A stretch of 64,000 nucleotides of DNA from Lagopus muta (taxonomy: Eukaryota > Chordata > Aves > Galliformes > Phasianidae): positions 57,461,472 to 57,525,471 of the forward strand of contig NC_064437.1 in the NCBI RefSeq assembly GCF_023343835.1, read 5' to 3'. Position numbers and translations under genes: made by a program. Shown here one piece after another: positions 24,654 through 35,680 of the stretch (its first letter is position 1; every line of letters begins with the position of its first letter). The notes under the pieces are model-generated. The model was not told where the DNA came from. It did no database searches and was given only the letters and a program-made list of their open reading frames with translations.

Positions 24654-27164
24654 TGGCTTCTAGTGTTGTAAATATGTCCTCTTCTCTGTGTTTTTAATGA
24701 AAGTAGCTTTGTTCCTCTGTGCTTTTTTTTTTTTTTTTTTTCTGTAAAGTCATCTCCAAAACTGTAGGAAAGTAAAGTGCATTTCTGTGGGACAGAGGGA
24801 AAGAAATCCCTTCCTCTGTCTCTCCCCCTCTCAAAGAAAAGCTAAACCTTCAGCACTTCCCTGTTGTCTTTTGTAAACATCCTTGCACATGTAAGTGCTG
24901 TGAGTGCCCTTACAGGATATGCAACATGCACAGTGTGTAACAATGGTGCTTCTCCAGAAATACTTACCAAGTTATTTGCATCCTAAACATTATGTAAGAA
25001 CATAAGTGTGTGAGTGGATATGACGTGGCTGGGTCAGGTCTTTTGTCTGGTATCAGAAGTAAACTGTGGCTGTGGTTGTGTGGTGCAAGCTCTTGTCCAG
25101 AGGCTGGCATGGGCCAAGCCCGACTGCCTATATAGCCCACATTTGATTTGCAGGAATCCCAGGAAAATCTGCTAGATTACACCTTTCTGGATCAAAATAG
25201 TGGTTATTTGCACTATTTTGATCTATTTTTATTGGTTTGTTCTTCCTGTTGGTTCATGCTAGGTTTCATGTTGGTTGTTGCTGTTTTTTCTTATGATTTC
25301 CTTTAAGGCTCCCTCTAGAGAGAAGAATGATATAACCATCTGAGAGGTTAAAAAAGAGCATTTCTTTGACATCATATTGCCTCACCACTCCCAAGTTTCT
25401 CTCCTCCTGTTGCAAACCTCAGAAAGCCTTTCTATTGCTTGTATATCCCATGTAAACTTTAATCTAGGTTTACGTACCAGCTTACAGCCAGGTTTACAGC
25501 CACAGTTCAGCCTTCCTCAGGCAAGTCAGTCTCTGCTGGGACATACCTCTTGGTTTTCCTTACTTGAAAGCCAGTTTCACACCGGATGAGACATGGCATA
25601 TCAAACAGCTGAAAGGTTACCTCTTTCTTCAGCGGCCTCACTCCAACTGGTACAAGGGCCAGGCAGCCCCCGCCAGCATTTTAGGTCTTTTAGTTGCTTG
25701 TTCACAGAACAAGTCAAACACCCCACAATGGTATTTGAGCAGGCCCTGTGACTCTACTGGTGTGACAAATGGCCTGAGCATACGAAAGGACTTTCCCAAA
25801 GCTGGAAAAGGCAGCCTGGGACCACTCTGTTCTCTCTTCCACGGTCCTGTGAACCCTGATAACTCCCAGCATGCTTGAAAATCACAAAGCTCTAGGGAAT
25901 GGGCAGCTTATATATAGGGCAGATTTCCTGGAAGCCAGAAATTAATGGGTTTTTATTTAAACTTTTGTATAGTTGTCATACAGCATAAGCATCTATCAGA
26001 CTATTTTGTAGGAAAATGGATAGGTGAATCTACCTGAGGAAGCACCATATCTAAGCTAGGACAGTTTTCTTCAGTTTTCTTCTGCGACCAGCCCTGAATA
26101 CGTCTCACTTTAGTTTGTTGCCCTGGGAAGCCTACTCTGTGCAGTGGCATGAACACCATCAGGGCAGAAGCTCTGGTGTCCTGAGCCCAATATTTGAGAA
26201 ATCCAATCTCAATAAGGTTAGAGGACATGATACTTAAAATATCAGTAGTGGCTGGAATTAGGACTCCCAACACTGGCCACCCCAGGGGAGCTGTGATGGT
26301 GTCATCAGCAGGCACAAGGCTCTGCAGGATTTCTCTGGAACAACTGGGGAGCCTGAGAACTTTGGTCTGGCCCTGTTTTCACAGTGTGGATTTGCCCAAG
26401 GGAAGAGCTGCTCTGATGTTTGCTGAAGACCACAATCAGGCTCCTACATGATCAGTAGACAAAGCTGAAGCAGTTCTCGTGCTTGAATGTTGAATGATTT
26501 TTAAGAGATAGAAAAACGCCTGGGTTGGGCAGTGATGGTAATCTCTGAGCCAACATAGTGGTATACAACGTACCCATAGAGGACAAGTTGGGTGGCAACT
26601 CAGATTTATTCTGTACCCATTTTTCCCAGTCATCCTTTGGTGATTTTTTCCTTTCTCTTTAGTATGAAATCTGTAGGAAAGCACAGTTTGCCTGATTGAC
26701 TGGAGTTGGATATGAAGTGCTCTAGAGTCTTTGCTAGCAGCTCGTTCTTCTGATTTGCTTGTTACAAATGAGCTTACAAGCTTAATAGAAACATAAAAGG
26801 CAGGTCAGGAAAAAGAAAAGACTAAAAAAAGAAAAACTATAAGAGGTAATAAAAAATATGAAGTGGTCCATCTGAATTAAAAGACAAATGTTATTTGATT
26901 CCACTGTTCTCTTCTGGAGTACAACGACATAGATGTTGTTATTTTTAAAAGGAAGTAATATGACATCCTATTTAATCTTCTCTGAAACAAAACAATCTGG
27001 CTTACCAAATATAGCCTGACAAAGAAAAATAGAAATCTCCTGATCAAAGATCCAAGAGTACAGTGCTCCACCTTAAATCCCTCCCACCTATTAGGCCCCC
27101 CTTTAGACAAGACAGAGAAACAAATTTCTCACACATCAATGATGCCTCCATAATCAATTTCAAA
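24386..27164. other. Intergenic, no gene recognised; two long T tracts
   Basis: It holds T tracts at 24610-24650 and 24723-24741. A stretch near 24990-25070 (TAAGAACATAAG, later GGCTGGGTCAGGTC) weakly resembles the 3' end of the old repeat at 35140-35680 but is too short to call. The rest is unique-looking. Confidence 0.45.
24610..24650. repeat. Poly-T tract (41 T)
   Basis: An unbroken run of 41 T, with a second run of 19 T at 24723-24741. No flanking retrocopy was recognised. Confidence 0.9.
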
Positions 27165-27500
27165 TAGCCCCTTGCATAGGGATGCAAATCTTAGCTTTCT
27201 CTTAATAAAGCATTTTAGAAGATGGATGTACTGATCTGATATTATTAAACGAAAAGTGGTCTCTTTTTAATCTAGAGATGCAGGGGCGTTAGTAACAGAG
27301 TGAATCAAAGGCCTGGTCTCTTTCTCTTCCTAATTATCAATAGTGTTTTATAATCTTATTAATATTGATACACAGTATACTGAAGATCTGTTAACGTATA
27401 ATGTATGTGGAGGATAATTAACGAGATCCGAGTCAGATCAATCGCCTATTTGACAGCAAACGGTGTGTGGCTTATAAATTATACATATGCTAGGTATGGC
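27165..27500. promoter_or_regulatory. CNE-like block with POU, homeobox and TCF motifs
   Basis: Non-repetitive sequence with ATGCAAAT (27182-27189, perfect octamer), GAATCAAAG (27302-27310, containing the TCF/LEF core ATCAAAG) and clustered TAAT/ATTA cores such as CTTATTAATATTGAT and GATAATTAACGAG. It has no frame and no repeat signature. It is the most enhancer-like block in the intergenic region. Regulatory function and conservation are inferred. Confidence 0.45.
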
Positions 27501-29539
27501 TAGAAATGTTTAAAGTTTCAGTCCAATCCTTCCAGTACAGCACTGGGAAAACTGATGAACTTAAAGGCACAGTCCCTTGCCTGCTAGGTTTATACTGTAC
27601 ACTCAGAGGAATAACTCTTATTTAAAAATCAAAGAGTTCCATTAACTGCCAAGATCTCAAAGCAGCACAGAAAACACACCTTCTCCTTGTGAAGTGCAGC
27701 TAAACAAAAGGCAAAACCTTGTAAGAAAAAGGATGATTAATAAAAGTGAGGTAATTTTCCTTTTGATTTCTGAGAGGAGATAGCATGCAGGATGTTCCAA
27801 ATGACAGAAATGATCCCACATCTTCTCACTGCCCTTTAACGAGGTTAGACTTGCTAGTGCAGTAAATACAATTAATAATCCCAATTAATATTGCATGTTT
27901 TGGTAGGTTTGAGAGCATGAAAGCTTTCCACAGATTACTCTTCACTCCCCAAAGCAGACGTGGCGTGATGAGATGAGGGGATGGAAATGTGGAAATAAAA
28001 CTTTCCTTTTTTGTTGTTGCAGAGCTCTTGATAAGCATGGGGCTGAGATGAAAGGAGATGTCAGTTTTAACAAAAATAACATATTATTATTATTAATAAT
28101 TTACCTCAAGGGTACGACCCAATGCAATAATGACTGCTCAAGGCTGTGAAACTCCACCAACATTGTGAAAATGGCTCAGACTTGCTCAGCTTTTCCACAG
28201 TAGACCTTGAGGCAAGTTCAGCCATGGTGCAAGGAGATGTAGTTCCCAAGGTGGAGAGGCTGCACCAGTCCCTTGTGTTTTGCATAAGAATGCTTGGATC
28301 AGATTAACTAGCTAGAAATTCAGCTACCTCTGAAATCAAGCTTCTATTGATGTCAATGGGAGTTTTGTTTGAGAAAAGATATGGGCGTTTCAGATCGTGC
28401 CTGAAATAGGACACACCTTTTCCAGCGAGCTCTCTGACAGGATCAGCACCTAGTGCAGAAGAGAAAGACAAGTTAGGTCTGCATGCAGCCATAGTGTGGG
28501 TAAATCCCCCCCACCACAGCATGGCCCAAACCGTGCCCATCACTGGATGACATAGGGAAGACAGAGCTGGAAGCTGCAGCCCTCTTGATTGCTCCTTACA
28601 GTAGATATCTTTGGGCAGAACCTAGCAAGATCTTTCTTATCCTACGCCTAATTGTACTTGGCTTATCCATAAAGGCAGACTAGTGTTTGTTTGTTTGTTT
28701 TCCTTTACTTGTTTTTTTCTTTCTCCCCATGAATAGATGTGTAACCTTTTGCTTGTATAAAGTCCTTTTTAAGGTAAACCAAGTGGTCTTCCTCTGTGGC
28801 ACTCATGACAGAACAAGAAGTCCCAGACTTCTTCCTAAGCATAAACTTTTTTGAATCTGAAAATTCAAATCCACCCAATATAGCCTAGGAAACCCAATGA
28901 TTCTTAATAGCATTAGTTGAAAACTAGTTTGCGCATGCCTACAGTGTGTTTGTAATTAAGCACATAAACGTATGACTATTTGTGATGTTGTCCTTATTGC
29001 AACAGAAACCCTGATCTACAGAATGAAGTCCCAGGCTGGCTACTGACAGCAATACCTGGATACCGCAGAAGAATTGCATGACAGAGGTTTTCAGGATTAG
29101 CAAAGCTTGTCTTGAGTCATCCTTTGTACTGCACTTGTAGGGCCATCTGAGTTAAAGCAGCCAGCCTGTCTGTGGTGTGGCTAGAAGATTTGCCTTGTTA
29201 AGGCAAATGGGAGAAAATTGTTCTACACTTCACCAGGTGAGGTGTTAAATACAGGATCCATCACAGAGAAGGACAGGAAGGGCCTGCTACATTACAAAGG
29301 CCATTACTTAATGGTCATGCAGTCCCTCAGTCAAAGGTTAAAGTAAATTATTTAAATTACAGTATCATGCCCTTTCCCCTGAGTAATTCATAGAGCTGTG
29401 CTGGAATGAATGAACAAATGCTCATGGTCTCCAGATGAGGCAGCCAAGGCACGCAGCAGCCCAAATCAGAGGGCTCGATACCTTTAGGAAAATGGACCCC
29501 AAGCAGAAAGCAGTAACAATTTTGATACAAGTGAATTCC
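27501..29539. other. Intergenic, no gene recognised
   Basis: AT-rich DNA. Near 28345-28365 the phrase GATGTCAATGGGAGTTTTG recalls the centre of an old sauropsid repeat, but the flanks could not be aligned by eye. Confidence 0.45.
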
Positions 29540-29640
29540 TCAGTCTGTCAAGATGAGTCAGTAACTAAATCAAGTCAAATTGCTTCAGTCTCCTGACTTG
29601 CCAGTCCTGCACTCGAACCATTAGACTCATGCTTCCTTTT
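29540..29640 (-). repeat. MIR-like SINE fragment (antisense)
   Basis: TCCTGACTTGCCAGTCCTGC (29591-29610), followed by ACTCGAACCATTAGACTCATG, resembles the complement of the MIR tRNA-related head (GGAGTCCTGACT, then CTAACCACTAGACC). It is short and diverged. Confidence 0.4.
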
Positions 29641-32600
29641 GTCCATTAGTGGCTTCATTTCTGTCTCACAGTATTAATTCAGGTTACACTGCTTGCAATG
29701 CTCCACATAAATGAGTTTAAGACCACATAGGTTCACGTGAACTGGGATGTTCGGAAAATTGTATTCTCTCTCTCTCATCCCATTAAGCATCCACTGCAAG
29801 ATTTTTAATTGTGTCCTGTTCCATAGTTAGTTTACTATTGCAGTAATGACCTGAACAAAGTCAGAACTCACCTGCTAAGGGTTCACTTCTGCTTTCTTCC
29901 CTGCCATGTTCTGTAAGTTGTCTTCATTCCCTTTTTGCACTTCTTTTTTCCATTCCATTTTCTTGGCAATGTTTAGCCTTAGTTAACTCTACTGAAATAA
30001 TATGTCAAAGATATTCTTAACTGTTATTCAAAACTTCTCTGCTTAAGTTCTCTAATCAGCATTTTTGCTGAATCTTTTTCAATAGAAAGTCAGATCAGAT
30101 CTCTCCTCTTTTTTCCATCCACAAGCAGTGTGACTGTACTGCATTATACCCCACAATTTCCAAGTAAAATAAAATAATATGGTTATTTTTTGAACCCAAA
30201 CTCTTGAAGAAAAGGCCAGAGTATCTCATTTGGGTGTTCACTAGCTAATGCCAGTCCCAGAACCAGTCTTTAAACAATGTTCTGTGTAACACAGTGCAAT
30301 GAGTTAGCTTTAAAGATAGCAGGAAAGTTGAGGTACAAAACAGCTACAGGAAGGAACAAATTAACAATAGGAAGGAAGCAGCAAGTTCAGATAACGGGGA
30401 GCTGTGCAGGTCTGCAATGTCTGGAATGAAGACATCCCCCTCCTTCATAAGCAGGCTTCAGCATGCCCATGGGTTAGGCTGGTCTGACACTGAAAGGCTG
30501 TGAGATATTTGTGGCCCAGCGAACATCAGCCTCAGGCCATACAAACAGAGCAATAGAATCAAATTTTGGATAGGTGGTTTCACAATACTTAATGTTTTCA
30601 TGCAAAACTGAGGGTGCATTACATCCTGTCCCCACATCAACCTTGGAAACCAGCCCTATGACTGAGACTTGATAGACCAAAACTGGAGGTGATGTCAGGG
30701 AAAGCCAGATCTCTCCCTGTTGAGATCTAGAGCCAGCAAGCCACCCTTCTAGGCTGAGAGATGCTTGGAGCAGCTTTTAGGGCCAGAGAGGCCAGCTGAG
30801 CAGTGCTTTTTATTCCTTGTCCTGCTCCTCCTACTCTCCCTTATACTCTTCTTTTGTCTGCTCTAAATTGCAGTTTGATGCTCATTACCAAGTCTGCAAG
30901 TGTTAATGAGCAAGGAGAAGCGTGGGAAGGTCAGGGCTGCAGGGAGACAGCAGGAGAGCTGCACCACCACCCCAACACCTCTGAGGTGGCAGCTGGAAGC
31001 CAAGCCCTAGAGTGCCCAACTGCTTCCTTTTGAGCACTGCCTTTATAGACAAGCACTCATTTCTCTATCTACTCCCTTCGCTTGTGAGAGCAGAGGAGAT
31101 GTTTGGAGATGGTTGGAGGTCCTGCAGCCACCCTGAACCCTGCACCCTGCAGGGCAAGCCTGTCACTCCAGAGCATGGCTGCCTCACCGCATGGCAACAG
31201 CTGTCTATGGCCTGTGGAGGCTTCATCAGGGGATGCCAAAGAGTCAGCATGACAGAGTCCACGTCCTACCTCCAGGCCCCACAATTTATATTCCAGTGTC
31301 TTTCTCAGTGGTTTGTGATAATGTGCCAGATTGCAAACCCGAGCGGCCGAGGCCCTGGCAGAGTTCCCTTTCTGCCAACTGTTTCGAGTGGAGGTGGGAC
31401 AGGGAAACTGTTGTGAGCACAGCCATGCCAGCCAAACCCTGAGACTGCTGTGCCCACCTTCCTGTCATCAGTCTGGTAGCTTGAACCTGGGTGCCTATAA
31501 ATCCTTAGAGAATCCTATTTAAACCTTTTAGGATTTAAGTGTTTTCACCTTCCTAAAGAAGCACTGTTTTACAGTGAGATAAGATTAACAGGGTGTCTAA
31601 AGCAGAGTTGAGCACCTTGGCTGTATCTAAGGGTAAAGCATACAGATAGTAAATGGTTTGCTGATTACATCATTTCCTGGAGTCCTTGGACAGTGTCTTT
31701 GCATCTCCTTGGGTTCAGGTGTGGTGCTAACAATTTTATCAAGAGTCAGAATAGGTTTTTAAGGAGCTCTGCCTAGCCTGGAGCACTGATGTTCAAACAG
31801 AGAATGAAATGCTTTTTGGAGAAGAGGTGCATGTCCAGGTTGCATTCTGGATGCTGACTCATCATCTCGTGGTATTTCATGCCCTACTGCATCAGCTTTG
31901 GGGGCAGTTACTAGCAATCACCTCTTCTGTACAGACACTTTATAGCCAGCCAGCCTGCTCTAACAAATGCTGTGTGAGCGCATGAAAGATCCATGCTTTC
32001 CATAGCTAGTGCCTTTAACTAAGAATTTGTACTTATTGAGTAAAGCTGGAATTTTACAAAAAGCTCATTTCCCAAATAGGCACCAAAGGAAGGGGGGAAA
32101 ATTTAAACCCTCAGCACCCTGTGTGCTCACTGTCCTTTTGAGAATATGACTGTTAAGGTGTCACTGTTGGAGTTAGCAGAAGCACTTGAGAAAAACAGGC
32201 CTGAGTTTCATTGCCTGAAGGTATACTTACCTTGAGTTTCTTTCTTAGGATAAGACTGCAAGAGATAGTGGCTCTAACATCTTGGCGTGCTGCCGTCTCC
32301 TTTCTTTCCCATCTTCTCACTCTTCAGTCAGACAGTTCAGCTCACTAAACCATTAGGAAATGATTCACATTTTTTCACCAGCTTTGCCACACTGTGTTGT
32401 GCTGTATCAAAGGTGCACTGAGCCTGGCACAAAGGATACAGTGCATGGGAAAGAGAGGTGGTGTGAGGAAAACCTTGCTCAGCCATCCACTGAAAAGGCA
32501 TGCATTCCCACCACATCATCTGTAGTTTGGTGGTCTCACCAAAACATCACAAACCAGCGCTGCTGATGAGACAGATGAATGTAGTGGCTTTGGTAGCAGC

Positions 32601-34049
32601 TGGGCCACTCTGAAAAGAAGGTATAGAATTTGAGATTGGAAATATTTTGAAAAGCTGGTTCTGTGAGAGAAAGAGGGAAGGTGTGTCAAGTCAACTTGGC
32701 CTACTTCCACTTTAAAATCATATTGTAGCCACTTAAATACAATAGAGGCACTACACTGTTTCTCTTCTTTAGGTAGCTGATTTGATTGTAGATCATTTGT
32801 TTTGTGTCTTTAAATTCATGCAGAGTGATTTTGCCATTTACTTTCCAGATGCCTTATTTTTGTGAAAGACGCAAACACCCCACAGCGGCTCCATTCTAGC
32901 TAAACAAAAGCAACTCCTGTCTTACTAACAAGACCAGCAAATTAGAAGTTGAGTCCTCTTTTTCCATCAGTTTACCACTGTTTTAATCCTCCTCCCCATC
33001 TTTTCAAATCCTTGAGGGAAGCAGATGAGCTTTAAGCATGCCCCGAAGGTCACTGCAGATGTATGTTTGTACATATACATTCACTGGAACCTTTGCACTT
33101 TGCTAATCCATGCAGGTCATGATGAGCATACAAACCCCAGCCACCTCTCCCCTCAACAAAGATTTACTAGTCTGTGCAGAGTGAAGACACTATTGTTGAG
33201 GCTGCATTGACCTCTTGAAATGTATTATAGAGTATTCACTCATCTCCTGTGAAGTATAATCATAAATAAACTGAGGCACATCAATGAATGAAGTACATTT
33301 CATGTCATAATACATAAATTCGTTTGCTTCAGAAATTGCGAGGCGCTGTGACTAGATGACTCATTGAATAAATACAATACAGTTTTGGATGATAAACTGC
33401 TAAGGATAAAGCTGTGTGCTACACACATAAATGCTAAGTTGCTGAAAATACTACACATATCAAAATGCTATCTGTGTAGTAATTGCAAAGCCTCAGTTAA
33501 TCATGCAACTTTGCCTTCATGTGTTTGCTGTTCTCTGAGGGCTCAAACTTATTCCTATAAAATTCATCAGCATTGGAGCTTTGTGCTTTGGAGAAGAAAG
33601 TGAGATTCTGGCTGTGATGGGAATTAGTGAGAAAAGTAGCTGAATTTAAGTGGGTTAGAATGCAGGTGAGTCCTGAAAAGCCCTAAAGTGCCACAGTTAA
33701 AACCGAAAAAATTTCAAACCTACCAGAGGATTAAGATGCATAATCCTCTAAATTTCAAGGGGAAAAACGTACACACATATTGTGATGTCTGCATAATGGC
33801 ATTGTGAGTCCTACAGTAAAACACTGCCTGAGATTTTTTCTCTTTCTGCTACAACTTGACCAACTTGCTTTGACTTGTCAACTGACGTCCTGAAAGCTCT
33901 TACACTCGTGTCTTTTTCATTTCTGTGGCTAATCCTTCTGAAATCTTAGAATCTAGTTGTTGTTGTAGCACATGTATGGAAGAAGGTCTAAGCGTTTATG
34001 AGACCACCAGCAAAAGTTTTGTACAGCTGGAAGGGAAAGTTCTGAGGGT
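29641..34049. other. Intergenic, no gene recognised
   Basis: About 4.4 kb without a supported gene. The part at 30780-31500 is richer in G+C, and its 134-codon ORF (31012-31416) overlaps others on both strands, with no known domain. Confidence 0.5.
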
Positions 34050-34202
34050 GGTCAGATGCTGGGAGGGGTTGTCAAGAGAGGCTGTGGTATCTCCATTCTT
34101 AGGAATATCTGCTCTGCTGGTCAACCTGCTGCAGCTTATCCTGCTCTGATCTGGATTAGATAACCTCCAGAGGTGCCAGCTGCACTGTGACTATGTGATC
34201 AG
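34050..34202 (+). mobile_element. CR1 LINE 3' end (old truncated copy)
   Basis: The run CTGGGAGGGGTTGTCAAGAG (34059-34078), then AGGCTGTGGTATCTCCATTC, CAACCTGCTGCAGCTTATCC and GATTAGATAACCTCCAGAGG (34155-34174), ending GTGACTATGTGAT, follows the CR1 3' consensus in order with many substitutions. Confidence 0.85.
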
Positions 34203-34549
34203 CATGTACCTGGGAACCAGAAGGAGATTAGCATTTTATGTGCTAAAAATTGCTCCATTGTTACACACGACAAAATAATGTGATGAGGATGCTGCAGCAT
34301 ACGTTTTAATGTTTCTCTCCTTTGAATGTCGGTGTTTGATATACAGCTGTTAGGAAGCAGTATTTTCTTAAGAAGTCAACACAGGCTCTCAGATGCGTTT
34401 CTTGGGCTTTTTAGATCTGTCTTTTCTTAATGCACCCAAATGCTAAGCACCATTCCAAATTCATGTCAATATATCTATTGACATCTTTCTTGCTGTTTTC
34501 CTCTTCTTCTATTCTCTGTGGTATCAGTCATGCCAACCGCTCCTGAGAT

Positions 34550-34672
34550 CTTTGGTTATGATCTAGCAAAGCCCTTAAGCACATGCTTAACTTTAAGAAT
34601 GCAAACAGTCTTTGTGAATTCAGCAGGACATTTCCTTTAACTGCTTTGCTGGGCGTGAGCCAAAGTGCTCAA
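34550..34672. repeat. Ancient inverted-repeat element
   Basis: ATCTAGCAAAGCCCTTAAGC (34561-34580), then ACATGCTTAACTTTAAG, match one arm of an old sauropsid repeat that I remember as a hairpin with arms GCAAAGCACTTAAGCA and TGCTTAAGTGCTTTGC. The second arm survives as TTTAACTGCTTTGCTGGGCG (34637-34656). The family name is not recalled. Confidence 0.45.
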
Positions 34673-35135
34673 TGCTCTATATACAGATCGAGATATAATA
34701 ATTCACATGCAGTTAGTTAGAAAAATCACTGTGGAGTGTAAAATAAATTGGAAAAGATTTTTCCCAGCCCTTTCACAGAATTTGGCCATGAAATTCTACC
34801 AGCTTTGAATACAGTTTATAAATTAACTTAATTCTATTCATCAGTGTGTGTTATGGAAAATATCTGCTTTATACGCTGTTACTTTCACAAGCACATTTTT
34901 TCTCTCTCATGCACACAAACTCACACGCTTTCAAGATTTAGGCTCATTTGACTCTGAATTGCAGTGTCTTATGGACTCTATTCCTTATCAAATGTCATGA
35001 TTTACAGCTTTTCCTAAAGTTCAAAAAATCCATACTAGCTGCTAAGTAAAAGTAATGCAAAGATCTCAAAAACATTTCAGGGAGAGTTGTATAGAAGTTC
35101 AATAGCAGTCTGCAGGTAAGTGCAAACAATGAAGA
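34673..35135. other. Intergenic, nothing recognised
   Basis: AT-rich sequence with no feature that can be supported. Confidence 0.5.
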
Positions 35136-35680
35136 GATGCAAACATGAGACCAACCTAGCTAGGTCAGACCAAAGGTCCGTGTTCTTGCTCTACCAGGTG
35201 CTCAGATAAGGGAACATGAACAGGGTAAATATATTGTGGCATCAATACATCCTAAGTTTACTTCTTCTTATTGTTTTCATCTGTCTGTGGCTCTAGTCTT
35301 CCCAAGCTACTTCCTCAGAAGTAGGACAGTAAAGTTTCATACTACTTAATTTTTTTTTTAATAATTTCATTATTATGTCCTACCTATTTTTTTCATGTAT
35401 ATAAAGCTCTGTTATTTGCAATATCCTGTGGCAAGAAGTTTCACATCTTGGTCCAGTCTGTGAAGGGGTACCATCAAGCACTTTCTCTTTGCTTTGAACA
35501 CTCTACTAAGTCGCTTTCTGTCTCTCGTGCATGAGTCAGAGGCAGAAAAAGAAACAGTCATTCTTTACTCACCTTCCCTGTGACATTCAAGATTTCATAT
35601 TCTCTAATATCTCTCCTCTGCCAAATCTTCTTGACTGAAATATCTTCCTCCATTTAATCATTTCCCTGTAACATTCCTTG
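35136..35680 (-). mobile_element. Ancient sauropsid CR1/L3-like relic (antisense)
   Basis: GCTAGGTCAGACCAAAGGTC (35159-35178) and TATCCTGTGGCAAGAAGTTT (35422-35441), then a CATTCTTTACTCACCTTCCCTG-like block and GATTTCATATTCTCTAATATC, follow in order a repeat that I remember as common in turtle and crocodile DNA (GGGTCAGACCAAAGGTCCAT, then CTCTGGCAAGGAGTTCCACA, then ATGATTTTATAGACCTCTAT). The middle has AT-rich insertions and is heavily diverged. The family assignment is tentative. Confidence 0.5.

Noticed and set aside
24610..24741. T41 and T19 tracts as an antisense poly-A tail of a retrocopy
   Set aside because: No AATAAA-type signal or gene-like sequence precedes the tail on the minus strand, and no target-site duplication is seen.
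24980..25075. Possible 3' end of an old sauropsid repeat (TAAGAACATAAG, GGCTGGGTCAGGTC)
   Set aside because: Only two short phrases match, which is too little to call without an alignment.
28314..28400. Fragment with GATGTCAATGGGAGTTTTG resembling the centre of an old repeat
   Set aside because: The flanks do not match anything I can name, and the phrase alone is weak evidence.
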